A stretch of DNA of 64,000 nt from Limimaricola hongkongensis DSM 17492 (lineage in GTDB: Bacteria; Pseudomonadota; Alphaproteobacteria; Rhodobacterales; Rhodobacteraceae): contig NZ_KK088652.1 of NCBI RefSeq assembly GCF_000600975.2, positions 248,001 to 312,000 on the forward strand. The letters are read 5' to 3'. Positions 16,772-25,414 of the stretch are shown piece after piece. Position numbers and translations under genes: made by a program. Each line of letters begins with the position of its first letter. Position 1 is the first letter of the stretch. The notes beneath the pieces were generated by a model. It did no database searches, was not told where the DNA came from, and was given only the letters and a program-made list of their open reading frames with translations.

Positions 16772-17812
16772 ATGACGCCCAGCTCGCTCGATTCATTCGC
16801 GGCCGCATTGCCGATCCCGGTTCTGCTCATCGACCCGTCCGAACGGATCGCGGCGGCCAATCCGCCCGCGCTGCGGCTGTTGGGCGGCGCGCAGGTCGGG
16901 CGGCACTACATCGCCGCGCTGCGCCAGCCCGCGCTGCTCGACGCGGTCGAGGCCTGCCTGCGCGACGGGACGGGGGGACGGGCGCGCTATCTGGGCCGCG
17001 AGGGCAGCCGCGACACCGCCTGGACGGTGACGGCGGGGGCCGTGGCGCTGCCGCGAGGGCGCGGCGTGGCGCTCAGCTTCGAGGACATCACGGCGGTCGA
17101 GGAGGCGGAGGCGATGCGCCGCGATTTCGTCGCCAATGTCAGCCACGAGCTGCGCACGCCGATCACCGCGCTGTCGGGCTTCATCGAAACGCTGCGCGGG
17201 CCCGCCCGCGACGACGCGGCGGCGCGCGAGCGGTTCCTGTCGATCATGCAGCGCGAAACCGAACGATTGTCGCGGCTGGTGTCCGATCTTCTGTCGCTGG
17301 GCCGGGTCGAACAGGCCGAGCGGCTGCGCCCGACCGCGGCGGTCGACCTTTCGGCGCTGGTGGCACAAGTGGCGGCGGTGCTCGAACCGGTGGCGGCGCG
17401 GGACCGCGTGGTGATCCGGGCGGATCTGCCCGATGATCCGGTCACGGTGCCCGGCGACGAAGAACAGCTTCGGCAGGTGCTGACCAATCTTCTGGGCAAC
17501 GCCATCAAGTATGGCGGGGCCGACCGCGAGGTGACGCTGACGCTCGGGGCCCCGGACCGGCACCGGGAGCTGCGCGGCCCCGGGGTGCGGCTCGACGTGG
17601 CCGATCAGGGCGACGGCATCGCCGCGCATCACATTCCCCGGCTGACCGAGCGGTTCTACCGCGTCGACGCGCATCGCTCGCGCGCCGTGGGCGGGACCGG
17701 GCTCGGGCTCGCCATCGTCAAGCATATCGTGAACCGCCACCGCGGACGGCTCAGGATCGAAAGCGTGCCGGGGCAGGGCAGCCGGTTCAGCGTGATCCTC
17801 CCCGCGGATTAG
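16772..17812 (+). CDS. phoR: PhoR-type sensor histidine kinase lacking membrane segments
   Basis: A 346-residue histidine kinase. The N-terminus goes directly into a PAS-like domain (PIPVLLIDPSERIAAANPPA), then the H box FVANVSHELRTPITALSGF (His125), N box LTNLLGNAIKYGG, G1 VADQGDGIAAHHI, F box RLTERFYRVD and G2 GGTGLGLAIV. No transmembrane helix precedes the PAS domain, unlike E. coli PhoR. It would phosphorylate PhoB (23499) in phosphate starvation. An AGGA ribosome binding site precedes the ATG. First gene of the Pho cluster, with a Pho box between it and pstS. Confidence 0.88.
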   Translation: MTPSSLDSFAAALPIPVLLIDPSERIAAANPPALRLLGGAQVGRHYIAALRQPALLDAVEACLRDGTGGRARYLGREGSRDTAWTVTAGAVALPRGRGVALSFEDITAVEEAEAMRRDFVANVSHELRTPITALSGFIETLRGPARDDAAARERFLSIMQRETERLSRLVSDLLSLGRVEQAERLRPTAAVDLSALVAQVAAVLEPVAARDRVVIRADLPDDPVTVPGDEEQLRQVLTNLLGNAIKYGGADREVTLTLGAPDRHRELRGPGVRLDVADQGDGIAAHHIPRLTERFYRVDAHRSRAVGGTGLGLAIVKHIVNRHRGRLRIESVPGQGSRFSVILPAD

Positions 17813-17848
17813 CCCCTTGCCGCTTGGTCATCCGCGCTAGATCGCGGG

Positions 17849-17888
17849 CTGTCATGAAAGTTTTACATGACTGTCACAAAACGGAGTT
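17849..17888 (+). promoter_or_regulatory. Pho box (PhoB binding site) upstream of pstS
   Basis: CTGTCAT (17849) and CTGTCAC (17871) are spaced exactly 22 bases apart, with a weaker heptad GTTTTAC (17860) at the 11-base register between them. AT-rich 4-base spacers (GAAA, ATGA, AAAA) separate the heptads. This is the tandem-heptad architecture bound by PhoB dimers, 73 bases or more upstream of the pstS ATG. Confidence 0.88.
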
Positions 17889-17960
17889 CCCGAGCCCCTA
17901 ATCGAACGGCAACGGGGCGCCGGACGGCGCTTCCGGGGGAATGAACAACAGGAGCGATCC

Positions 17961-19004
17961 ATGTCCTTCGTCAAGCTGACCGCCTCGAGCGCGGCTCTCA
18001 TCGCCGCCACCGCCGGCTTCGCCACGGCCCAGGGCCGCGACAACGTGCAGGTGGCGGGCTCCTCGACCGTGCTGCCCTATGCCTCGATCGTTGCCGAAGC
18101 CTTTGGCGAGAACTTCGATTTTCCGACCCCGGTGGTGGAATCGGGCGGCTCCTCGGCCGGTCTCGCGCGCTTTTGCGAAGGCGTCGGTGAAAACACCATC
18201 GACATCGCCAACGCCTCCCGCGCGATCCGCGAGGGCGAGGTCGAGACCTGCGCCGCCAACGGCGTGAGCGAGATCATCGAAGTCCGCATCGGTTATGACG
18301 GCATCGTCTTCGCCTCCGACATCGATGGCGAGACCTTCGCCTTCACGCCCGCCGACTGGTACCAGGCGCTGGCCGCCGAGATCCCGCAGGACGGCGCGAT
18401 GGTGTCGAACCCGAACAGCTCCTGGGCCGACGTGAACGCCGAGCTGCCCGATCAGGAGATCCTCGCCTTCATCCCGGGCACCAAGCACGGCACCCGCGAA
18501 GTGTTCGAGGAAAAGGTGCTGCTCGCGGGCTGCGAGGAAACCGGCGCCTATGAGCAGATCCTCGAGATCAATGGCGGCGACGAGGATGCCGCCGAGGCGG
18601 CCTGCATGGACACCCGCACCGATGGCGTGTCGGTCGACATCGACGGCGACTACACCGAAACGCTGGCCCGGATCGAGGCCAACCCGCAAGGTCTCGGCGT
18701 GTTCGGCCTGTCCTTCTACGAGAACAACACCGACAGCCTGCAGGTCGCGACCATGAACGGGGTCGAGCCCTCGACCGAGACCATCGCCAGCGGCGACTAC
18801 CCGGTGTCGCGCCCGCTCTACTTCTACATCAAGAAGGCGCATATGGGCGTGATCCCCGGCCTTCAGGAGTTCGCCGAGTTCTTCGTCGCCGACGAGATCG
18901 CCGGTCCCGACGGCCCGCTTTCGGCCTACGGCCTCGTCGCCGATCCCGAGCTGGCCGCGACCCAGGAGGCGATCGCCAACGGCACCACCATGGACGCGAT
19001 GTAA
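17961..19004 (+). CDS. pstS: phosphate ABC transporter substrate-binding protein PstS
   Basis: A 347-residue periplasmic phosphate-binding protein. Signal peptide MSFVKLTASSAALIAATAGFA, cleaved near ATAQG. The phosphate-binding loops are VQVAGSSTVLPYA, ESGGSSAGLARFCEG and IANASRAI. It belongs to the longer alphaproteobacterial PstS group with an acidic insert (NGGDEDAAEAACMDTRTDG). ATG 17961 has AGGAG upstream. First gene of the PhoB-controlled pst transcript; a hairpin follows the stop. Confidence 0.95.
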   Translation: MSFVKLTASSAALIAATAGFATAQGRDNVQVAGSSTVLPYASIVAEAFGENFDFPTPVVESGGSSAGLARFCEGVGENTIDIANASRAIREGEVETCAANGVSEIIEVRIGYDGIVFASDIDGETFAFTPADWYQALAAEIPQDGAMVSNPNSSWADVNAELPDQEILAFIPGTKHGTREVFEEKVLLAGCEETGAYEQILEINGGDEDAAEAACMDTRTDGVSVDIDGDYTETLARIEANPQGLGVFGLSFYENNTDSLQVATMNGVEPSTETIASGDYPVSRPLYFYIKKAHMGVIPGLQEFAEFFVADEIAGPDGPLSAYGLVADPELAATQEAIANGTTMDAM

Positions 19005-19022
19005 CCCAGGCGTTATCGAAAC

Positions 19023-19043
19023 GGGGGCGGCCTTGCCGCCCCC
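19023..19043 (+). promoter_or_regulatory. intercistronic hairpin between pstS and pstC
   Basis: Perfect 9-base GC arms (19023-19031 with 19035-19043) and a CTT loop, 18 bases after the pstS stop, without a T-run. Likely a partial terminator or mRNA-stabilising element raising PstS relative to the membrane subunits. Confidence 0.55.
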
Positions 19044-19119
19044 GACCGCGCGACAGACCTGACACCGCCCCGGCCCGACGCGACCTTCGCCTCGGGCCTC
19101 GACAATTGAAGGCCCAGCC

Positions 19120-20583
19120 ATGACCCCGTCCTGGATCGCCCTGATCGTCCTGGCCATCGCCGCCGCCGGTTTCGTGCTGGCGCGCATGCGTGCCCTGGGC
19201 GCCGCCCGCCGCGAGGCCCGCAGGCTTCACTCCCTCCCGAATTACTATGGCTGGACCGCCGCGATCTATGCCGCCGGTCCCGCGCTGCTGTTGCTCGCGA
19301 TCTGGCTGGTGGCGCAGCCGGTCGCCACGCGCGGCCTCGTCTGGCCGGTGCTGGAGTCCAGTGCCGCCGAGGGCGCGGTGCCGTCGCTGATGATGGCCGA
19401 CGTGCAGCGTCTCGCCGCCGGTCTCGAAGACGCCATCGACACCGGCCGCCTGACCCGCGAGGCCGCGCAAGCGCTGCCGCCCGAGGAACTGCGCGACACC
19501 ATGGCCGCGCGAGGCGTGGCCCTCGGCTCCGACGTGACATTGGCCACCCGCGACGCGGCGCTGCGCTGGCTGCGGCTGTCGGGCATCGGCGATCTGGGGC
19601 GGGCCATCGCCGTGATCGGGCTCGCCATTGCCGGGGCGGTTTGGGGCGTGTCCCGCGCCAAGCCCGACTTTCGGGCCCGCAACGCGGTCGAGCGGGCGAT
19701 GCGCGGGGTGCTGATCGGCGCCGCGCTGATCGCGATCCTGACCACCCTCGGCATCGTGCTGGCGCTGATCTTCAACACCATCGAGTTCTTCCGCCTCTAC
19801 CCGGCGGCCGAGTTCTTCTTCGGCACCACCTGGAGCCCGAGCTTCGGCGGCGGCTCCGAGCTTGGCATCCTGCCGCTTTTGTGGGGCACGCTCTACATCT
19901 CGATCATCGCGCTTCTGGTCGCGGTGCCGATCGGCCTCTTTGCCGCGATCTATCTTGCCGAATACGCGCATCGCAACGTGCGCGCCTGGGCCAAGCCGAT
20001 GCTGGAGATGCTCGCGGGCATTCCGACCATCGTCTACGGTCTCTTCGCGCTGCTGACCGTCGGCCCGCTTCTGGTCGAGGCGTTCGGGCGTGGCGGGTTT
20101 CTGGGCTTGGGCTGGATGCAGGGCGGCACGGCGGTGATGACCGCCGGTCTGGTGATGGGCATCATGCTCATTCCCTTCGTGTCCTCGCTGTCGGACGACA
20201 TCATCAACGCGGTGCCGCAGGCGCTGCGCGACGGCAGCCTCGGTCTCGGCGCCACCCGTTCGGAAACGATCCGGCAGGTGGTTCTTCCGGCGGCGCTGCC
20301 CGGCATCGTCGGCGCGGTATTGCTCGCGGCGTCGCGCGCCATCGGCGAGACGATGATCGTGGTGCTCGGGGCAGGGGCCGCGGCCCGGCTGTCGATGAAC
20401 CCGTTCGACGCGATGACCACGGTGACCGCCAAGATCGTGAGCCAGCTCACCGGTGACGCCGATTTCTCCTCGCCCGAGGCGCTGGTCGCCTTCGCCCTCG
20501 GCATGACCCTTTTCGTGATCACCCTCGCGCTCAACGTCGTGGCGCTGTGGATCGTGCGCCGTTACCGGGAGCAGTACGAATGA
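19120..20583 (+). CDS. pstC: phosphate ABC transporter permease PstC
   Basis: A 487-residue permease, much longer than E. coli PstC (319). The first about 210 residues hold three hydrophobic helices (MTPSWIALIVLAIAAAGFV at the start, IYAAGPALLLLAIWLVAQ, DLGRAIAVIGLAIAGAV) and an acidic, presumably periplasmic, segment. The canonical six-helix permease then begins near LGILPLLWGTLYISI, with the EAA loop ALRDGSLGLGATRSETIRQV that contacts PstB. The extension is typical of alphaproteobacterial PstC. The stop overlaps the pstA start (ATGA). Confidence 0.93.
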   Translation: MTPSWIALIVLAIAAAGFVLARMRALGAARREARRLHSLPNYYGWTAAIYAAGPALLLLAIWLVAQPVATRGLVWPVLESSAAEGAVPSLMMADVQRLAAGLEDAIDTGRLTREAAQALPPEELRDTMAARGVALGSDVTLATRDAALRWLRLSGIGDLGRAIAVIGLAIAGAVWGVSRAKPDFRARNAVERAMRGVLIGAALIAILTTLGIVLALIFNTIEFFRLYPAAEFFFGTTWSPSFGGGSELGILPLLWGTLYISIIALLVAVPIGLFAAIYLAEYAHRNVRAWAKPMLEMLAGIPTIVYGLFALLTVGPLLVEAFGRGGFLGLGWMQGGTAVMTAGLVMGIMLIPFVSSLSDDIINAVPQALRDGSLGLGATRSETIRQVVLPAALPGIVGAVLLAASRAIGETMIVVLGAGAAARLSMNPFDAMTTVTAKIVSQLTGDADFSSPEALVAFALGMTLFVITLALNVVALWIVRRYREQYE

Positions 20584-21944
20584 CCGACATTCCCACCGAC
20601 ACCGGCTCGCCCGCCGAGCGCCCCGCGCCCAAGGGCGGCTCGCTGCTCGTCACCGATGCCCGCACCAAGCGGCGCAACCGGGCCGAGACGCGCTTCAAAT
20701 CCTATGGCATCGCCGCGCTCGCCGTCGGCGTGGCCTTCCTCGTGGCGCTGCTCTGGGCGATCCTGTCGAACGGCCTGACGGCCTTCACCCAGACCTATGT
20801 CCAGCTCGACGTGCCGCTGCTTGAGGAAAAGCTCGACAAGGACGGCGACCGCGACCCCGCCAAGATCGCCAAGGTCTCCACCTTCGGCTACAAGCCGCTG
20901 ATCGAGGCGGCGCTGGTCGATCTGGTGGCGCGCGAAGGGCTCGACACCGACATCGAGGACAAGGCGCTGACCAAGATCCTGTCGGATGCCGCCGCCGCCG
21001 ACATCCGCGACCGCGTGCTCGCGACCCCCGATCTGATCGGTCAGACCGTCAGCTTCGAAGTGCTCGCCTCGAGCCGCGTCGACGGCTATCTCAAGGGCCG
21101 GGTGAGCCGCGAAAGCCTCGCGCGTGACAAGAACCTCGATGCCGCGCATCTCGACCTGGTCGACGCGCTGCGCGAGGCCGGGGCAATCGAAAAGCGGTTC
21201 AACTGGGCCTTCATCACCGGCGCCGACGCGTCGGATTCACGGCCCGAACAGGCCGGGATCGGCGTCGCCATGCTCGGCTCGCTGTTCATGATGCTGGTGG
21301 TGCTGATCCTGTCGCTGCCGATCGGCGTCGCGGCCTCGATCTACCTTGAGGAATTCGCGCCGCAGAACCGGCTGACCGACCTGATCGAGGTGAACATCTC
21401 CAACCTCGCGGCGGTGCCGTCGATCGTGTTCGGCATCCTCGGTCTCGCGGTGTTCATCCAGTTCATGCACCTGCCGCAATCCGCGCCGCTTGTCGGCGGG
21501 CTGGTGCTGACGCTGATGACGCTGCCGACGATCATCATCTCGACCCGCGCCGCGCTCAAATCCGTGCCGCCCTCGATCCGCAACGCCGCCCTCGGCGTCG
21601 GCGCGTCGAAGATGCAGGCGGTGACGCATCACGTGCTGCCGCTGGCGATGCCCGGCATCCTCACGGGCACCATCCTCGGCCTCGCGCAGGCCTTGGGCGA
21701 AACCGCGCCGCTTCTGCTGATCGGCATGGTGGGCTATATCGCGACCAACTATCCCGACGGCGTGGCCGAAGGCTTTCTCAGCCCGAACTCGGCGATGCCG
21801 GCGCAGATCTACGAATGGGCCAAGCGGGCCGATCCGGCCTTTTACGAACGCGCCTGGGGCGGCATCATCGTGCTGCTGGTGTTCCTCTTGGCCATGAACC
21901 TCATCGCGGTGCTGCTGCGCCGCCGCTTCGAGCGGCGCTGGTGA
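20580..21944 (+). CDS. pstA: phosphate ABC transporter permease PstA with DUF3333 domain
   Basis: A 454-residue permease, against 296 in E. coli. The N-terminal about 230 residues have one membrane helix ([20 protein letters not shown]) and a charged soluble domain of the DUF3333 type ([19 protein letters not shown]). The canonical domain follows ([23 protein letters not shown] loop [20 protein letters not shown]). It pairs with PstC. Starts at ATG 20580, overlapping the pstC stop. Confidence 0.93.
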   Translation: MTDIPTDTGSPAERPAPKGGSLLVTDARTKRRNRAETRFKSYGIAALAVGVAFLVALLWAILSNGLTAFTQTYVQLDVPLLEEKLDKDGDRDPAKIAKVSTFGYKPLIEAALVDLVAREGLDTDIEDKALTKILSDAAAADIRDRVLATPDLIGQTVSFEVLASSRVDGYLKGRVSRESLARDKNLDAAHLDLVDALREAGAIEKRFNWAFITGADASDSRPEQAGIGVAMLGSLFMMLVVLILSLPIGVAASIYLEEFAPQNRLTDLIEVNISNLAAVPSIVFGILGLAVFIQFMHLPQSAPLVGGLVLTLMTLPTIIISTRAALKSVPPSIRNAALGVGASKMQAVTHHVLPLAMPGILTGTILGLAQALGETAPLLLIGMVGYIATNYPDGVAEGFLSPNSAMPAQIYEWAKRADPAFYERAWGGIIVLLVFLLAMNLIAVLLRRRFERRW

Positions 21945-21970
21945 GCCGAGCAAGGGCAGGGGGCCCGGAC

Positions 21971-22765
21971 ATGAACGACATGCGAACCATGGACAACGCC
22001 GTGACCAACGAGACCAAGATCACCGCCCGCGACGTGAACGTGCATTACGGCACGACCCACGCGATCAAGGGCGTCGATGTCGACATCGCCGACCGCACCG
22101 TCACCGCCTTCATCGGGCCGTCGGGCTGCGGCAAGTCGACCTTCCTGCGCTGTCTCAACCGGATGAACGACACCATCCCCGGCGCGCTGGTCACCGGCGA
22201 GATCAAGATCGACGAGGCCGACATCTACGACCCGCGCGTCGACCCGGTGCAGCTGCGCGCCAAGGTCGGCATGGTGTTCCAGAAACCCAACCCGTTCCCG
22301 AAATCGATCTACGACAACGTGGCCTACGGGCCAAAAATCCACGGTCTGGCCAAGAACAAGGCCGAGCTCGACGAGATCGTCGAGAAGGCGCTGCGCCGCG
22401 GCGCGATCTGGGACGAGGTCAAGGACCGGCTGCACGCGCCGGGCACGGGCCTCTCGGGCGGCCAGCAGCAGCGGCTCTGCATCGCCCGTGCCGTGGCGAC
22501 CGAGCCCGAGATCCTGCTGATGGACGAGCCGTGCTCGGCGCTCGACCCGATCGCCACCGCGCAGGTCGAGGAGCTGATCGACGAGCTGCGACAGAACTTC
22601 TCGGTGGTGATCGTGACGCACTCGATGCAGCAGGCCGCGCGCGTCAGCCAGCGCACGGCGTTCTTCCACTTGGGCAACCTCGTCGAATACGGCGAAACCG
22701 GCAAGATTTTCACCAACCCCGAAGACAGCCGCACCGAGAGCTACATCTCGGGCCGGATCGGGTAA
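21971..22765 (+). CDS. pstB: phosphate ABC transporter ATP-binding protein PstB
   Basis: A 264-residue ATPase with Walker [10 protein letters not shown], the PstB-specific [19 protein letters not shown], signature [14 protein letters not shown] and Walker [14 protein letters not shown], followed by the switch histidine in [13 protein letters not shown] 21971 fits the family start. It powers PstA-PstC and, with PhoU, takes part in signalling to PhoR. Followed after 14 bases by phoU. Confidence 0.96.
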   Translation: MNDMRTMDNAVTNETKITARDVNVHYGTTHAIKGVDVDIADRTVTAFIGPSGCGKSTFLRCLNRMNDTIPGALVTGEIKIDEADIYDPRVDPVQLRAKVGMVFQKPNPFPKSIYDNVAYGPKIHGLAKNKAELDEIVEKALRRGAIWDEVKDRLHAPGTGLSGGQQQRLCIARAVATEPEILLMDEPCSALDPIATAQVEELIDELRQNFSVVIVTHSMQQAARVSQRTAFFHLGNLVEYGETGKIFTNPEDSRTESYISGRIG

Positions 22766-22779
22766 GGGAGCAAGGACCA

Positions 22780-23493
22780 ATGCAGGACAAGCAGCACATC
22801 GCCTCGGCCTTCGACCGCGACCTCGAATCGATCCAGGGGCTGATCCTGAAGATGGGCGGCCTGGTCGAGGCCGCGATCATCGACGGCGCGCAAAGCCTTG
22901 CCGACCGCGACATCGAGGCCGCCGAAAAGGTCCGCCGCGGCGACAAGGTCATCGACGCGCTCGAAGAGCAGCTCAACGAGGAAGCCGCGCGGGTCATCGC
23001 CATCCGCGCCCCGGTGAGCCGCGACCTGCGGGTGATCCTGTCGGTGCTGCGGCTGGCCGCCAGCCTCGAGCGGATCGGCGATTATGCCAAGAACATGGCC
23101 AAGCGGACCTCCGTGCTCGCCGAGCTGAACCCGATCGAAGGCTCGGACGCCGCGCTCAAGCGCATGGCGCGCGAGGTGCAGAACATGCTCAAGGACACGC
23201 TCGACGCCTTCGTCAACCGCGACGCGGAGCTGGCCGGCGAGGTGCTGCAGCGCGATCAGGACGTGGACCAGATGTACAACGCGCTGTTCCGCGAATTCCT
23301 CACCCACATGATGGAAGACCCGCGCGCGATCACCGCCTGCATGCACCTGCATTTCATCGCCAAGAACATCGAGCGCATGGGCGACCTGGTCACCAACATG
23401 GCCGAGCAGGTGATCTACCTGACCACCGGTCACATGCCCGACGAGGACCGGCCCAAGGGCGACAACACCTCCTACGTGGCCCAGCCGGAGTAA
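22780..23493 (+). CDS. phoU: phosphate signalling complex protein PhoU
   Basis: A 237-residue protein with two PhoU three-helix bundles. Each carries the metal-binding repeat: ERIGDYAKNMAKR (about residue 94) and NIERMGDLVTNMAEQ (about 198). PhoU links PstB to PhoR and keeps PhoB unphosphorylated in high phosphate. The soluble PhoR here raises the question of how it would be held at the transporter. A good GGAGCAAGGA ribosome binding site precedes ATG 22780. Confidence 0.95.
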   Translation: MQDKQHIASAFDRDLESIQGLILKMGGLVEAAIIDGAQSLADRDIEAAEKVRRGDKVIDALEEQLNEEAARVIAIRAPVSRDLRVILSVLRLAASLERIGDYAKNMAKRTSVLAELNPIEGSDAALKRMAREVQNMLKDTLDAFVNRDAELAGEVLQRDQDVDQMYNALFREFLTHMMEDPRAITACMHLHFIAKNIERMGDLVTNMAEQVIYLTTGHMPDEDRPKGDNTSYVAQPE

Positions 23494-23498
23494 AGACG

Positions 23499-24188
23499 AT
23501 GCGGCAGGTAAAGCCCCACGTCCTCGTGGTCGAGGACGAACCGTCGCAGCGCGCGGTTCTGTCCTACAATCTGGAATCCGAAGGCTTCCGCATCTCCGAG
23601 GCCGAAGACGGCGACGCGGCGATGCTGATGATCGCCGAGGAGGTGCCGGATCTGGTGGTGCTCGACTGGATGCTGCCGGGCGTGTCGGGCATCGAGATCT
23701 GCCGCCGCATCAAGGCCCGGCCCGAAACCCGCGACCTGCCGATCATCATGCTGTCGGCGCGCTCCGAGGAGGTGGACCGCGTGCGCGGGCTGGAGACCGG
23801 CGCCGATGATTACGTGGTCAAGCCGTATTCCGTGACCGAGCTGATGGCGCGGGTAAAGGCGCGGCTGCGCCGCTCGCGGCCGGCGGGGATGGGCGAGACA
23901 CTCGATTTCGAGGACATCACGCTCGACGCCGAAACGCACCGGGTGCACAGGGCCGGGGCGCCCATCAAGCTCGGCCCGACGGAGTTCCGGCTGCTCGCGA
24001 CCTTTCTCGAAAAGCCGGGGCGGGTCTGGAGCCGCGAGCAGTTGCTCGACCGGGTCTGGGGCCGCGACGTCTATGTCGACACCCGCACCGTCGACGTGCA
24101 TATCGGCCGGCTGCGCAAGGCGCTCTGCGCCCATGGCGGCGCCGATCCGCTGCGCACGGTGCGTGGCGCGGGCTACGCGTTGGGATAA
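23499..24188 (+). CDS. phoB: phosphate regulon response regulator PhoB
   Basis: A 229-residue OmpR/PhoB-family regulator. The receiver has the acidic pocket VVEDEPS, phospho-acceptor Asp56 in VVLDWMLPG and the conserved Lys in DDYVVKPYS. The C-terminal winged helix shows LGPTEFRLLATFLEKPGRVW and the recognition region VDTRTVDVHIGRLRKAL. It binds Pho boxes such as the one at 17849 when phosphorylated by PhoR. Last gene of the cluster, 5 bases after phoU. Confidence 0.95.
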   Translation: MRQVKPHVLVVEDEPSQRAVLSYNLESEGFRISEAEDGDAAMLMIAEEVPDLVVLDWMLPGVSGIEICRRIKARPETRDLPIIMLSARSEEVDRVRGLETGADDYVVKPYSVTELMARVKARLRRSRPAGMGETLDFEDITLDAETHRVHRAGAPIKLGPTEFRLLATFLEKPGRVWSREQLLDRVWGRDVYVDTRTVDVHIGRLRKALCAHGGADPLRTVRGAGYALG

Positions 24189-24230
24189 GCGACGGGGCAG
24201 TAAAAAAGCTGCCCCACGCTTAAATAACGA

Positions 24231-24258
24231 ATATCTCATAATGAAGATTATGTAATAT
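24231..24258. promoter_or_regulatory. AT-rich 28-base dyad upstream of the LuxR-type gene
   Basis: CATAAT and ATTATG (24237-24252) are perfect 6-base arms around GAAG, flanked symmetrically by ATAT at both ends after 2-base gaps. It lies 6 bases before the GTG start at 24264, in a locally AT-rich stretch unlike the rest of the window. Candidate operator or autoregulatory site; no known lux box is matched. Confidence 0.4.
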
Positions 24259-24263
24259 ATAAG

Positions 24264-25055
24264 GTGACTTCGCACCGATCCGAACAGATGTTACCTTGGG
24301 ATATGCTTCCCCTTACCGGCCACGTACCCGATTCAGGTTCGTCTTTCATCACCCGCGCCGCCCAGAGCCGTGACACGAAAATGCTGTGGAAGCTGATGTG
24401 CGGCCAGATGGCGGCCTATGGCTTCGATCGCCTGCTCTATGGCATCACACGGATGAGCGAATGCGGCCCCTTCGATCCCGATGGCTGGATGGTGACCGGC
24501 ACCCATGACGCAACCTATCTCCAACGCCTGTTCGAAGACGGCCTGCTGCGCGGCGCTCGTGTCACAGACTGGCTCCTGGCCCATAGCGGCACCTTTTTGT
24601 GGAGCCGCTACGACGATCTCCCGCCCGGCGATCCGGTCGTCGAGTTCCGCCTGAGGGAATTGCGCCGCGCCCATGACATCCATGCCGGTGCCGTGGTCAG
24701 CTTTCCGCCGACATCGCCATGCACGCGCGGCGTGATCTCGTTGACCGCGCGGGCCGATCTGGACCAGCGGCTGGTCGACGACCTGTGGCACGAGATGGGC
24801 CACGAGATCGAGGCGCAGCTGCAATATTTCCACCTGCGGTACCTGTCGCTGCCCTTCGGACCCTACCGGCTGACGAAGCGTCAGCGTCAGGTGCTGGAAC
24901 TAGTCGCGCGCGGGCACACGACTCAGGACATGGCCGAGCGGCTCGGCTTGACGCCGGCAACCATCGACAAGCACCTCAGACTCGCGCGCGAGACGCTCGA
25001 TGTCCGAACGACCGCACAAGCTGTGCTTAAAGCGTCCCTGTACAACCAAATATGA
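24264..25055 (+). CDS. LuxR-family regulator with autoinducer-binding-like domain
   Basis: A 263-residue regulator. The N-terminal about 180 residues resemble the autoinducer-binding domain (MCGQMAAYGFDRLLYGITRM, then SGTFLWSRYDD). The C-terminal LuxR helix-turn-helix is clear: LTKRQRQVLELVARGHTTQD, MAERLGLTPATIDKHLRLAR. The residues around the usual ligand tryptophan/tyrosine/aspartate do not line up well, so the ligand may not be a standard acyl-homoserine lactone. There is no luxI in the window, making this a solo candidate. The start is doubtful: GTG 24264 has AAGG directly abutting it; ATG 24288 and 24303 are alternatives. Both flanks are AT-rich, a possible sign of acquisition. Confidence 0.75.
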   Translation: MTSHRSEQMLPWDMLPLTGHVPDSGSSFITRAAQSRDTKMLWKLMCGQMAAYGFDRLLYGITRMSECGPFDPDGWMVTGTHDATYLQRLFEDGLLRGARVTDWLLAHSGTFLWSRYDDLPPGDPVVEFRLRELRRAHDIHAGAVVSFPPTSPCTRGVISLTARADLDQRLVDDLWHEMGHEIEAQLQYFHLRYLSLPFGPYRLTKRQRQVLELVARGHTTQDMAERLGLTPATIDKHLRLARETLDVRTTAQAVLKASLYNQI

Positions 25056-25358
25056 GCATTGCGACTCTTTTGAGCTTGCTTTGGTCGGGAATACCAGACT
25101 TCCAACAAACCGCGCCGCGTGAGATGGTCAATGTGTTAACGAGTGACGGCCAGTTTGGCCAAGGATGCAGGCGGTTACGAGCCTTGGCTTGAACGCATGT
25201 GTTCGACCGACAGCAGCAGGTCGGTATTCAGCATGAGATCGCCGCGCCCGTCACCGCCGCCGGGCGCGGCACTTTTCATGCGCCACGACATCAGAAGATC
25301 ACCGCCCTGCCCCAAAGACCGCATCCGGTCTTTCGCGCCTCTTTTTCCCCCGCCCACG
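25056..25358. other. non-coding stretch between the LuxR-type gene and tsf
   Basis: About 300 bases with no convincing gene. The left part is AT-richer and holds a short GGCCAGTTTGGCC hairpin near 25149-25161 that could weakly terminate the LuxR-type gene. A 60-codon minus-strand frame (25175-25357) exists but lacks codon bias or recognisable sequence. I see no tRNA or known RNA. Confidence 0.5.
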
Positions 25359-25389
25359 AAAAACGCCGCCCGCTTGCGCGGACGGCGTT
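25359..25389 (-). terminator. Rho-independent terminator after tsf
   Basis: Stem 25362-25373 with 25378-25389 (11 of 12 paired plus one wobble or mismatch), 4-base loop, then a T-run on the minus strand, 26 bases after the tsf stop. Confidence 0.9.
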
Positions 25390-25414
25390 CCAGATCGAAC
25401 CGGAAAGGCGTCGA

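Noticed and set aside
24194..24215. GGGGCAG/CTGCCCC hairpin as phoB terminator
   Set aside because: Only 7-base arms with the A-run in the loop and no T-run after the stem; not convincing on either strand.
25175..25357. 60-codon minus-strand frame after tsf
   Set aside because: It reads into the tsf terminator region, has no recognisable domain, no ribosome binding site and no neighbouring function.
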